Assembly (NCBI GenBank): GCA_002396325.1
Contig: DGXM01000209.1
Location: 1-11,746, forward strand
DNA from: Treponema sp. UBA4232
GTDB lineage: Bacteria; Spirochaetota; Spirochaetia; Treponematales; Treponemataceae
Direction of reading: 5' to 3'
Length of the DNA: 11,746 nucleotides
Part shown: one piece after another, positions 5,923 through 11,746 of the stretch
How positions within the stretch are numbered: position 1 is the stretch's first letter
Layout of the letters: each line of letters begins with the position of its first letter
Notes under the pieces: model-generated
Database searches by the model: none
What the model was told of the DNA's origin: nothing
What the model saw: the letters and a program-made list of their open reading frames with translations, nothing else
Made by a program: the position numbers and the translations under genes

Positions 5923-5952
5923 TTGACAGGTTTTATCAACACGTGTTACAAT
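5923..5952 (+). promoter_or_regulatory. Promoter of the sugar transport operon
   Basis: A perfect TTGACA at 5923-5928 and TACAAT at 5947-5952 are 18 bases apart, with TG at 5944-5945 forming an extended -10. A-rich tracts at 5881-5922 lie where an UP element would bind RNA polymerase. Transcription would begin near 5959 and give a leader of about 109 bases before the binding-protein gene. It is the best promoter in the window and suits a highly expressed solute-binding protein. Confidence 0.75.
5938..5947. promoter_or_regulatory. Candidate operator palindrome in the promoter spacer
   Basis: AACACGTGTT is a perfect ten-base palindrome lying between the -35 and -10 boxes; its last T is the first base of the -10. 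A repressor bound here would block polymerase. A central CG in a short palindrome is typical of LacI-family operators, the usual regulators of such sugar operons. No regulator gene is in the window, so the assignment is inferred from position and symmetry. Confidence 0.45.
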
Positions 5953-5967
5953 GTGATTATAAATCAG

Positions 5968-6023
5968 GAAACAGGCTGTCCGTTGAACCGGCAGGAAGGT
6001 GACCGGCGGATCGAATCTGTTTC
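5968..6023 (+). other. Structured leader of the binding-protein mRNA
   Basis: GAAACAG (5968-5974) pairs with CTGTTTC (6017-6023), enclosing GC-rich sequence that contains ACCGGC twice (5987-5992 and 6002-6007) and a smaller TCCG/CGGA pairing (5979-5982 with 6007-6010). Six A residues follow at 6024-6029. No known riboswitch class is recognised. The fold may simply stabilise the leader or set translation level. Confidence 0.3.
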
Positions 6024-6067
6024 AAAAAAGGCTGTCTTAATCTCGGGCGGACCTTTAGGAGGAAAAC

Positions 6068-7303
6068 ATGAATAAGAAGATTGTAGGTGCCGTAGCATGT
6101 GTGTCAGCGGCTCTGTTGGCTTTTTTTGCCGTTACGGGTTGTTCAGGAAAGAACAAGACCCAGGGCTCGTCATCATCAGATTCCGGACAGAAGGAGATTA
6201 CTCTCACGGTTTGGGAATCTCTCTCAGGACCCGATGAATTCATCAAACAGGCTGGCGAGGCTTACACAAAACTGCATCCCAATGTAAAAATCAACTTCGT
6301 AAACGTTGAGCTCGGCGATGCTTCCGGTCAGATTGCATTGGACGGACCTGCCGGAGTTGGACCGGATCTTTTCGCTGCTCCCCACGACAAGCTTGGAGAA
6401 CTCGTAGCAGGCGGACACGTGAAACCCACAGTGAACCCCTCAAAGGTAAAGAGCGAGGTTCTTGGAGCCTGTTCAAGCGCTTTGACATACGATGGCACAA
6501 TGTACGGATACCCCGTCAGTGCGGAAACATACGCTTTGTTCTATAACAAGGCTCTCATCTCGGAAGCTGATGTTCCCACCACTTGGGAAGGACTTTCAAC
6601 CTGGGTAAAAGACTTCAACAAAAACAACCCTGGAAAGCGCGGATTCGTAATGGATGTTGGAAATGCATACTATACAATCATCTTCACCACAAAGGATGGA
6701 AACCGCCTGTTCGGACCTTCCGGAACCGACACCGTGAACACAAACCTGAACAATGCACCCGCTGTTGAGGGAATGAAGTTCTTCCAGTCACTGCGCCCCA
6801 TGCTGAACGTACCCGCTGCCGACCTTCAGACTTCAACCGCAGACGAGGCTTTCAAGGCCGGAACCGCCGCAATGCACATCACAGGACTTTGGAACGTTGT
6901 GCCCTTCGAGGAAGCCGGAATCGACTTCGGTGTTGCCGCACTCCCCGCACTCCCCGGAGAAACGACTCCTTCCGCATCTTTCAGTGGAACACGCGCAATG
7001 TTCGTGAGCGAATACTCAGACTATCCTGAAGAGGCCGCCGCATTCGCAGAGTTCCTCATCAGCCCGGAAATGCAGCAGCTCCGCTTCAACCTGACAGGTG
7101 CAATGCCTTCAATCAACACGACGGTAAGCAGCAAGTACATGCCGGGATTCCTGAAGCAGCTTGACTATGCGTTCCCGATGCCCTCAATTCCTGCAATGGG
7201 TCAGTTCTGGGAAGCAATGAACAATGCATCAAAGAACATCTGGGACGGTGCCGACGTGCAGACAGAACTTGACGCCTGCAACAACGCAATTCTCGGAAAA
7301 TAA
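6068..7303 (+). CDS. malE: Sugar ABC transporter solute-binding lipoprotein (MalE-like)
   Basis: This encodes a 411-residue periplasmic lipoprotein that captures an oligosaccharide and delivers it to the MalF/MalG-like permeases. The signal peptide ends in a lipobox VTGC with C25 as the lipidated residue. A polar Ser-rich linker (SGKNKTQGSSSSDSGQK) precedes the binding fold, which starts at ITLTVWESLSGPDEF. Family landmarks of the maltose-type group follow in order: GPAGVGPDLFAAPHDKLGEL, the hinge-region stretch YGYPVSAETYALFYNKALI, the segment AFKAGTAAMHITGLWNV, and near the C-terminus MPSIPAMGQFWEAMNNA, close in form to the MalE ending. AGGAGG at 6057-6062, five bases before the ATG, is an excellent ribosome site. 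The gene has its own strong promoter and is followed by a terminator-like hairpin, so it should be made in excess over the permeases. The symbol reflects family likeness. The neighbouring GH35 gene suggests the ligand may be a galactoside rather than maltose. Confidence 0.93.
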   Translation: MNKKIVGAVACVSAALLAFFAVTGCSGKNKTQGSSSSDSGQKEITLTVWESLSGPDEFIKQAGEAYTKLHPNVKINFVNVELGDASGQIALDGPAGVGPDLFAAPHDKLGELVAGGHVKPTVNPSKVKSEVLGACSSALTYDGTMYGYPVSAETYALFYNKALISEADVPTTWEGLSTWVKDFNKNNPGKRGFVMDVGNAYYTIIFTTKDGNRLFGPSGTDTVNTNLNNAPAVEGMKFFQSLRPMLNVPAADLQTSTADEAFKAGTAAMHITGLWNVVPFEEAGIDFGVAALPALPGETTPSASFSGTRAMFVSEYSDYPEEAAAFAEFLISPEMQQLRFNLTGAMPSINTTVSSKYMPGFLKQLDYAFPMPSIPAMGQFWEAMNNASKNIWDGADVQTELDACNNAILGK

Positions 7304-7388
7304 TCTTCAATAGATTCAGATTCTCACGGGATTCCGTCAGGTCTTCGTAAGATTGCCGGGTCCCGGGGAATTCACCTTCGGTTTCAAC

Positions 7389-7421
7389 GGCGGATATCTC
7401 TCTTTGTCCGCCTTATTTTTT
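7389..7421 (+). terminator. Terminator-like hairpin between malE-like and malF-like genes
   Basis: GGCGGA (7389-7394) pairs with TCCGCC (7407-7412) across a 12-base loop, and TTATTTTTT follows at 7413-7421, the form of a Rho-independent terminator. It lies inside the 131-base gap and just before the MalF ribosome site (GAGG at 7425-7428). Since no promoter is evident between it and the permeases, partial read-through would give much binding protein and less permease. This is a known pattern in binding-protein operons. Confidence 0.65.
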
Positions 7422-7434
7422 GGTGAGGTAACGA

Positions 7435-8760
7435 ATGCACATAGAATCAGACGGTTCATCCGCAAAGAAAATCCGTGGTGCAGCCTGCGTATTCATGGGT
7501 CTTTCCCATCTTCTGTATTTGAAGGAATATCTGAAAGGCGCTCTTTACGCTTTGGTGGAATTGGTTTTCATAGCGCTTTTGCCCAATGTCATAATAAAAA
7601 AACTCGTCGGACTGGTCACACTCGGTTTCCCGCAGCCTGATGTAGCCGTCAAAAACCGCGACAATTCAATCTTCATGCTCATAGACGGCATCCTGGTTCT
7701 GGCGATTATCGCCATTTTCGTGGCGGCATACGTAATCTCAGTGCGCAGTGCGGAAAAATCATACGTTGATTACTGCCGCACCGGAAGATTCCCGAGTCAG
7801 AAATCATCAATGTCGGAACTCGGAAACAGAGCCTTCCCCTTGGCAGGACTCACTCCTCTTCTGATTATGCTTCTGGTCTTCGTGGTTGTGCCCCTTCTTT
7901 TCAGCATTGCCGTCGCATTCACAAACTATTCGGCACCTGACCACATCCCCCCGAAAAATACAGTTGACTGGGTGGGCTTTCAAAACTTCAAGGAACTTAT
8001 GGGCGGCGGAGGCACCTGGTCTGTGGGATTTGCACGGATCGCAGTCTGGACCTTGGTATGGGCGGTTCTTTCAACCTTCACCTGTTACTTCGGCGGACTC
8101 CTTGTTGCCGTTATCCTTCAGGAAAACAAAATAAAATTCAAGCCGGTCTTCCGCTTCATCTTCATTCTACCATACGCGGTTCCATCCGTAATCACAATGC
8201 TCATCTGGAAAAACCTCTTGAACGGAACCTTCGGAACCGTGAACCGCACCCTGCAGCAGATTGGACTTCTCGGCCCTGATGCGACAATCCCGTGGCTTGG
8301 AAACGCAACTCTGGCTCAGATAATGTGTATCGTAATCAACCTGTGGGCCGGATTCGGATACTTCATGATGCTTTCAATGGGCACAATGACTGCAATTCCC
8401 CAGGACCTCTTTGAAGCCGCCAGAATCGACGGAGCAGGCAAGGGCCAGGTTCTGCGCCACATCACAATGCCGTTGGTTTTATATCAAACAATGCCGCTGA
8501 TTATCATGAGCTTCACCCACAACATCAACAACTTCGGAATCATCTACTTCCTTACCGGAGGCGACCCTGTTGTTGCAGACAGCACGACCACCATGGCAGG
8601 CGGCACAGACATCCTCGTCACGTGGATTTACAAACTCACAATCACTCTGCTTAAATACAACTACGCATCCGTCATCGCAGTGCTCATCTTCCTGGTACTT
8701 GCCCCCTTCGCAGTCTACCAGTTCATGCACACAAAAGCCTACAAGGAGGGCGAGGTATGA
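7435..8760 (+). CDS. malF: Sugar ABC transporter permease (MalF-like)
   Basis: This encodes a 441-residue inner-membrane protein, one half of the channel for the sugar delivered by the binding lipoprotein. The conserved permease core starts near residue 135 (AGLTPLLIMLLVFVVVPLLF) and contains the EAA loop EAARIDGAGKGQVLRHITMP (327-346), with the invariant Gly at 333, where the ATPase docks. An N-terminal extension (about 1-130) adds hydrophobic segments (about 16-60 and 80-103) joined by a charged linker; many MalF-type permeases carry such extra segments. GAGG at 7425-7428 supports ATG 7435. It overlaps the next permease by four bases (ATGA at 8757-8760), so the two are translationally coupled. 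No ATPase gene is nearby; such systems often share a MsmX/MalK-type ATPase encoded elsewhere. Confidence 0.93.
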   Translation: MHIESDGSSAKKIRGAACVFMGLSHLLYLKEYLKGALYALVELVFIALLPNVIIKKLVGLVTLGFPQPDVAVKNRDNSIFMLIDGILVLAIIAIFVAAYVISVRSAEKSYVDYCRTGRFPSQKSSMSELGNRAFPLAGLTPLLIMLLVFVVVPLLFSIAVAFTNYSAPDHIPPKNTVDWVGFQNFKELMGGGGTWSVGFARIAVWTLVWAVLSTFTCYFGGLLVAVILQENKIKFKPVFRFIFILPYAVPSVITMLIWKNLLNGTFGTVNRTLQQIGLLGPDATIPWLGNATLAQIMCIVINLWAGFGYFMMLSMGTMTAIPQDLFEAARIDGAGKGQVLRHITMPLVLYQTMPLIIMSFTHNINNFGIIYFLTGGDPVVADSTTTMAGGTDILVTWIYKLTITLLKYNYASVIAVLIFLVLAPFAVYQFMHTKAYKEGEV

Positions 8761-9602
8761 AAAAGAATTATTACGTCACCGAACATATTGGAAAATTTTT
8801 TATCTACGTTCTGTTTCTCATCATCTCATTTCTGGTGTTCTACCCGCTGGTCTATCTGGTGAGCGCCGCATTCAGCCCGGGAAACGGAATCGCCTCGCTT
8901 AACATCGTGCCGTTCAAAGACGGAGTCACACTGAAGCATTTTCTCTACTTGTTCCAGAAAACGCACTACTGGCTGTGGTTCAAAAACACTCTCATCATCT
9001 CGCTGTGGACAACCCTCTGGACCGTCGTCATCTCATCACTCAGCGCCTACATCTTCTCGCGTTTCCGCTTTGTCTTCAAAAAGAGCCTGATGATTGCGCT
9101 TCTCATCCTTCAGATTTTCCCCTCGTTCGTCGGCATGATTGCAATTTACGTAATCCTTCTCCGCGTTGGAGGCCTCGACACCCGCTGGGGACTGATTCTC
9201 GTTTACGTCGCAGGAAACATTCCGTACAACACCTGGATGGTGAAAAGCTACATGGACACCGTGAGCCGCAACCTTGACGAAGCCGCACGCATAGACGGAG
9301 CAAGCCACTTCAGAATCTATAGCACAATCATTCTCCCTGTGGTCAAACCGATTATCACGTTCCTTGCAATCTCAAGTTTCACCGGCCCGTGGATGGACTT
9401 CATCTTCCCGAAAATGGTTCTCCGCAGTCCCGAAAATCAAACCCTCGCGCTTGGACTCTTCGCATTCGTCTCAGACAAAAAGAACGAGTTCACAAACTTC
9501 GCGGCAGGCTCCCTCATAATAGCGGTTCCCTTCGTCATCTTCTTCCTCCTCACACAGAAAGCAATGATGATGAGTATGGGAGCCGGAGCGGTCAAGGAGT
9601 AG
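8757..9602 (+). CDS. malG: Sugar ABC transporter permease (MalG-like)
   Basis: This encodes a 281-residue inner-membrane protein, the second half of the sugar channel. The length is typical and there are about six membrane segments. The first is FFIYVLFLIISFLVFYPLVY (about 14-33). The EAA loop is DEAARIDGASHFRIYSTIIL (174-193), with Gly 181 at the ATPase contact. The MalG-type C-terminus ends MMMSMGAGAVKE. The ribosome site GGAGG lies inside the end of the MalF-like gene, and the ATG overlaps that gene's stop. This is the last gene before a 249-base structured gap. Both permeases use C- and A-ending codons heavily, like the GH35 gene that follows, which fits a common history for the locus. 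Confidence 0.94.
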   Translation: MKKNYYVTEHIGKFFIYVLFLIISFLVFYPLVYLVSAAFSPGNGIASLNIVPFKDGVTLKHFLYLFQKTHYWLWFKNTLIISLWTTLWTVVISSLSAYIFSRFRFVFKKSLMIALLILQIFPSFVGMIAIYVILLRVGGLDTRWGLILVYVAGNIPYNTWMVKSYMDTVSRNLDEAARIDGASHFRIYSTIILPVVKPIITFLAISSFTGPWMDFIFPKMVLRSPENQTLALGLFAFVSDKKNEFTNFAAGSLIIAVPFVIFFLLTQKAMMMSMGAGAVKE

Positions 9603-9615
9603 TTCCAAAAATCAA

Positions 9616-9714
9616 GGATACGGGCGCCTCCCTTCGGGACCGGGCTGCTGCGGGTTCCGCTGTCCGCTCCATTGCCGGCGCGGCCGGCAACAGCTGAAGC
9701 TGCCCTCCGTATCC
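9616..9714. repeat. GC-rich palindromic intergenic element
   Basis: The outer ends GGATACGG (9616-9623) and CCGTATCC (9707-9714) are perfect inverted repeats enclosing about 83 bases of GC-rich sequence. Inside, TTGCCGGC (9672-9679) and GCCGGCAA (9683-9690) form an eight-pair hairpin with a three-base loop. The element starts 13 bases after the MalG-like stop. Its closed outer stem and higher GC content than its surroundings make it look like a small mobile palindromic repeat that now sits between the transporter and the enzyme gene. No terminator T-run follows. Confidence 0.6.
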
Positions 9715-9730
9715 CTGGCGCAAAAGAATC

Positions 9731-9770
9731 GAGGGAGTTTAAAAAGTCAGACTGGTTTTAAAACTCCCTC
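9731..9770. terminator. Long hairpin, possible terminator or attenuator
   Basis: GAGGGAGTTT (9731-9740) pairs perfectly with AAACTCCCTC (9761-9770). After one A-A mismatch, AAAA (9742-9745) pairs with TTTT (9756-9759), leaving a ten-base loop. It is a strong RNA hairpin, but downstream on the + strand there is only AATCTTCTATAA, not a T-run. On the - strand the bases after it are GATTCTTTTG. It may end or slow transcription from the transporter genes, or protect the 3' end of their mRNA. Confidence 0.5.
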
Positions 9771-9774
9771 AATC

Positions 9775-9792
9775 TTCTATAACGATATAGAA
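9775..9792. promoter_or_regulatory. Candidate LacI-type operator upstream of GH35 gene
   Basis: TTCTATAACGATATAGAA is an 18-base palindrome with eight of nine pairs matching and CG at its centre (9783-9784). Size, symmetry and central CG are those of LacI/GalR-family operators. It differs from the palindrome in the binding-protein promoter, so a different regulator may act here. No clear -35/-10 pair was found between it and the GH35 start. Confidence 0.45.
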
Positions 9793-9851
9793 AACAATTA
9801 ATCTCAAAACAATCCGAATCGAACATTCAGATTAAACACAAGGATAGAAAC

Positions 9852-11746
9852 ATGCACTCTTCATACACATACGACGAAAAAAGCCTCATCCGCGACGGAA
9901 AAAGATTCTTTCCCATCATGGGCGAAATCCACTACTCACGTTATCCTCAGCAGTATTGGAAAGAAGCTCTTTTGAAAATGAAAGCCGGAGGAGTGGACAT
10001 CGTAAGTTCATACGTCATCTGGATCCACCACGAAGAAATCGAAAATGAATGGCAGTGGACCGGCGAAAGGAATCTCAGGGCATTTGTTGAGACTGTTCGC
10101 GACACAGGACTCACAATGTTTTTGCGCGTGGGTCCGTGGGTTCATGCGGAGGTTCGCAACGGAGGCTTCCCCGACTGGCTCATGCAGAAATGCAGTGGAA
10201 AACTCCGCACCAACGATGAAGCCTATTTTTCCGAGGTTGAGAAATTCTTTCGTGAAATTTATGAGCAGGTGAAAGGGCTTTTCCTCAAAGACGGCGGCCC
10301 CATAATCGGCATACAGGTTGAAAACGAATTCGGCCACTGCGGAGGGCTCACCGGTCCTGAAGGCGAGGCTCACATGAAACGGCTCCAGGAAATGCTCAAG
10401 AACATCGGCTTTGAAGTGCCCTACTGGACTGCAACGGGATGGGGTGGAGCCGTCACCGCCGGTCTTCTTCCCGTGATGGGCGGCTATTGCGACGCACCCT
10501 GGGATCAGCGCACCACTGAAATCGAGCCCAGCGGAAACTTCGTGTTCACTTATGAAAGAAACGACCACGCAATCGGAAGCGACTTCGGACTGGGAGAAGG
10601 AATCACTTTCGACATGAACGAATATCCTTATCTCACGGCAGAGCTGGGAGGAGGTCTCCAGGTTACATACAAGAGACGCCCCGTTGCCACATGGAAAGAC
10701 ATTGCCGCAATGAGCATCGCAAAAATGGGAAGCGGATGCAATCTTCTGGGATACTATATGTACCACGGCGGCACCAATCCCGACGGAAAACTTTCTTCAC
10801 TGCAGGAAACCACGGCCACAGGCTCCTTCTGCGAGCTCCCCGAAAAATCCTACGACTTCCGCGCACCGCTCGGTGAATACGGCTATCCGAACGAGTCTTA
10901 CTTTGCGCTTAAAAGCATTGCGGACTTCGTGCACAAAAACGGAGAGGAACTTTGCGAAATGGAAACCTACATCCCGCCGGAAAATCCTGTGACACCCGCG
11001 AACTTCACCGACTTAAGATGGAGCATAAGATTCAACCGCAGCACAGGAGACGGCTTTGTTTTTGTAAACAATTACCAGAGACGCAACGAAATGTACGACC
11101 ACTTTGAAGTATGCATTCCGTTGGCCTCCAGACTTTCGAAAGAATTGGGATGCTCGTTCCGGGAGAAAGATTTGGTTCTGAATGTTCCAAACGGTTCATT
11201 CGGCATTTTCAATTTCCACGGTGACCCTGTTGTGGAATTCGGCTGCCAGAGCATAGTATATGACGACGATTTCGGTAGGGAAGAATACGGCAGAACCATG
11301 CCTGATTTAAAATTCGACTGCAAGAGCATAGAATATATAGAAGAAAAAGACGGAAAATCAATCCGCCACATTGAATCCGTGGAGAGACCCAGGATAACAT
11401 CCCGGCATACAATTCCGGCCGGATTCAACCCCGAAGGATTGTATACAGCAAGTCTCCCGGAGCCTCCGCAGGTGAAAATCACAGACAGAAAAGTGGAAAA
11501 CGGGAATCTTGTCGCGGTGCTTCATGTGGAACCGTGGAAGGAAGACCATTTCGGCACCATGCACGACATTCTGCTGAACATAAACTACACGGGAAATTCG
11601 GCCCGTCTCTATGAAAAAGGAAAACTCATTGCCGACAATATTTTCACAGGCGAAGATTATCCCTGGAAAATCGGGCTCCGCCGCTTTGGAAAGGAAATGC
11701 ACGACTTCACGCTGGAAATCGAGCCGCTTGAAAAAGATGCAGACAT
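9852..11746 (+). CDS. GH35 family beta-galactosidase (3' end beyond window)
   Basis: The first 631 residues are present and the frame is still open at the window edge. The enzyme would hydrolyse terminal non-reducing beta-galactose from oligosaccharides by a retaining mechanism. GH35 signatures occur in order: GEIHYSRYPQQYWKEALLKM (24-43), GGVDIVSSYVIWIHHE (46-61), RVGPWVHAEVRNGGFPDWL (92-110), IGIQVENEFG (152-161) with E159 as probable acid/base, YLTAELGGGLQVTYKRRP (260-277) with E264 as probable nucleophile, and GYYMYHGGTNPDG (300-312). The ELGGG form of the nucleophile motif differs from the more usual 'TEFW' form and marks a distinct branch. After about residue 375 the sequence becomes beta-rich, as in the accessory domains of the family. 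No signal peptide, so it acts in the cytoplasm on imported sugar. AGGA at 9841-9844, seven bases before the ATG, sets the start. Family assignment is firm; exact linkage specificity is not readable. Confidence 0.93.
   Translation, partial: MHSSYTYDEKSLIRDGKRFFPIMGEIHYSRYPQQYWKEALLKMKAGGVDIVSSYVIWIHHEEIENEWQWTGERNLRAFVETVRDTGLTMFLRVGPWVHAEVRNGGFPDWLMQKCSGKLRTNDEAYFSEVEKFFREIYEQVKGLFLKDGGPIIGIQVENEFGHCGGLTGPEGEAHMKRLQEMLKNIGFEVPYWTATGWGGAVTAGLLPVMGGYCDAPWDQRTTEIEPSGNFVFTYERNDHAIGSDFGLGEGITFDMNEYPYLTAELGGGLQVTYKRRPVATWKDIAAMSIAKMGSGCNLLGYYMYHGGTNPDGKLSSLQETTATGSFCELPEKSYDFRAPLGEYGYPNESYFALKSIADFVHKNGEELCEMETYIPPENPVTPANFTDLRWSIRFNRSTGDGFVFVNNYQRRNEMYDHFEVCIPLASRLSKELGCSFREKDLVLNVPNGSFGIFNFHGDPVVEFGCQSIVYDDDFGREEYGRTMPDLKFDCKSIEYIEEKDGKSIRHIESVERPRITSRHTIPAGFNPEGLYTASLPEPPQVKITDRKVENGNLVAVLHVEPWKEDHFGTMHDILLNINYTGNSARLYEKGKLIADNIFTGEDYPWKIGLRRFGKEMHDFTLEIEPLEKDAD

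Noticed and set aside
9798..9835. TTAATCT / AGATTAA inverted repeat before the GH35 gene
   Set aside because: Seven AT-rich pairs with a 24-base spacing are expected by chance in such DNA; the central-CG palindrome nearby is the stronger operator candidate.
10008..10766. 252-codon open frame on the - strand
   Set aside because: It lies fully antisense to the GH35 catalytic domain, whose motifs are unmistakable. The open frame follows from codon bias, and its translation resembles no protein.

Overview
The window looks like a chromosomal segment from a host-associated, Treponema-like spirochaete. This is an inference. It rests on a MalEFG-type sugar importer without its own ATPase gene, a predicted outer-membrane barrel protein (so the cell is diderm), rubredoxin (common in anaerobes), and patches of intergenic palindromic repeats. 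No rRNA, tRNA, CRISPR array, integrase or intact transposase gene was found.

Layout. (1) 66-2026: a compact gene set on the + strand behind a good sigma-70-type promoter. It encodes a 61-residue rubredoxin, a class I SAM-dependent methyltransferase and a secreted, probably outer-membrane, protein ending in Phe. (2) About 2030-3960: a clearly more AT-rich block. It holds a small secreted protein with a BamE/SmpA-like motif, a 430-base stretch with short broken reading frames, and a 362-residue membrane-anchored protein of unknown function. Base composition and lack of recognisable families suggest acquired or fast-evolving accessory DNA. (3) 4139-5464: a full-length MATE-family efflux protein with its own weak promoter. 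(4) 5465-5922: non-coding DNA with a near-identical pair of about 101-base repeats. Each repeat is built from two inverted hairpins whose stems differ in a base-pair-preserving way. A 24-base tandem repeat joins them, and a possible C-terminal gene fragment lies directly downstream. (5) 5923-11746: a carbohydrate uptake and breakdown locus. A strong promoter with a CACGTG-centred palindrome drives a lipoprotein solute-binding protein (MalE-like). A terminator-like hairpin follows, then two permeases (MalF-like and MalG-like, overlapping by four bases). After a structured 249-base gap comes a GH35 beta-galactosidase that runs off the right edge.

How the genes work together. The lipoprotein would capture an oligosaccharide in the periplasm and the two permeases would pass it inward, powered by an ATPase encoded elsewhere. 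The cytoplasmic GH35 enzyme would then release terminal beta-galactose. The adjacency therefore argues for a galactoside rather than maltose as the substrate, although the transporter sequences belong to the maltose-type family. Two different palindromes with a central CG, one in the binding-protein promoter and one upstream of the GH35 gene, are candidate sites for LacI-family repressors. No regulator gene is in the window.

No strikingly new enzymatic system is visible. The most interesting items are the double-hairpin repeat pair, the unknown AT-rich block, the broken gene pieces, and the layered regulatory signals of the sugar locus.
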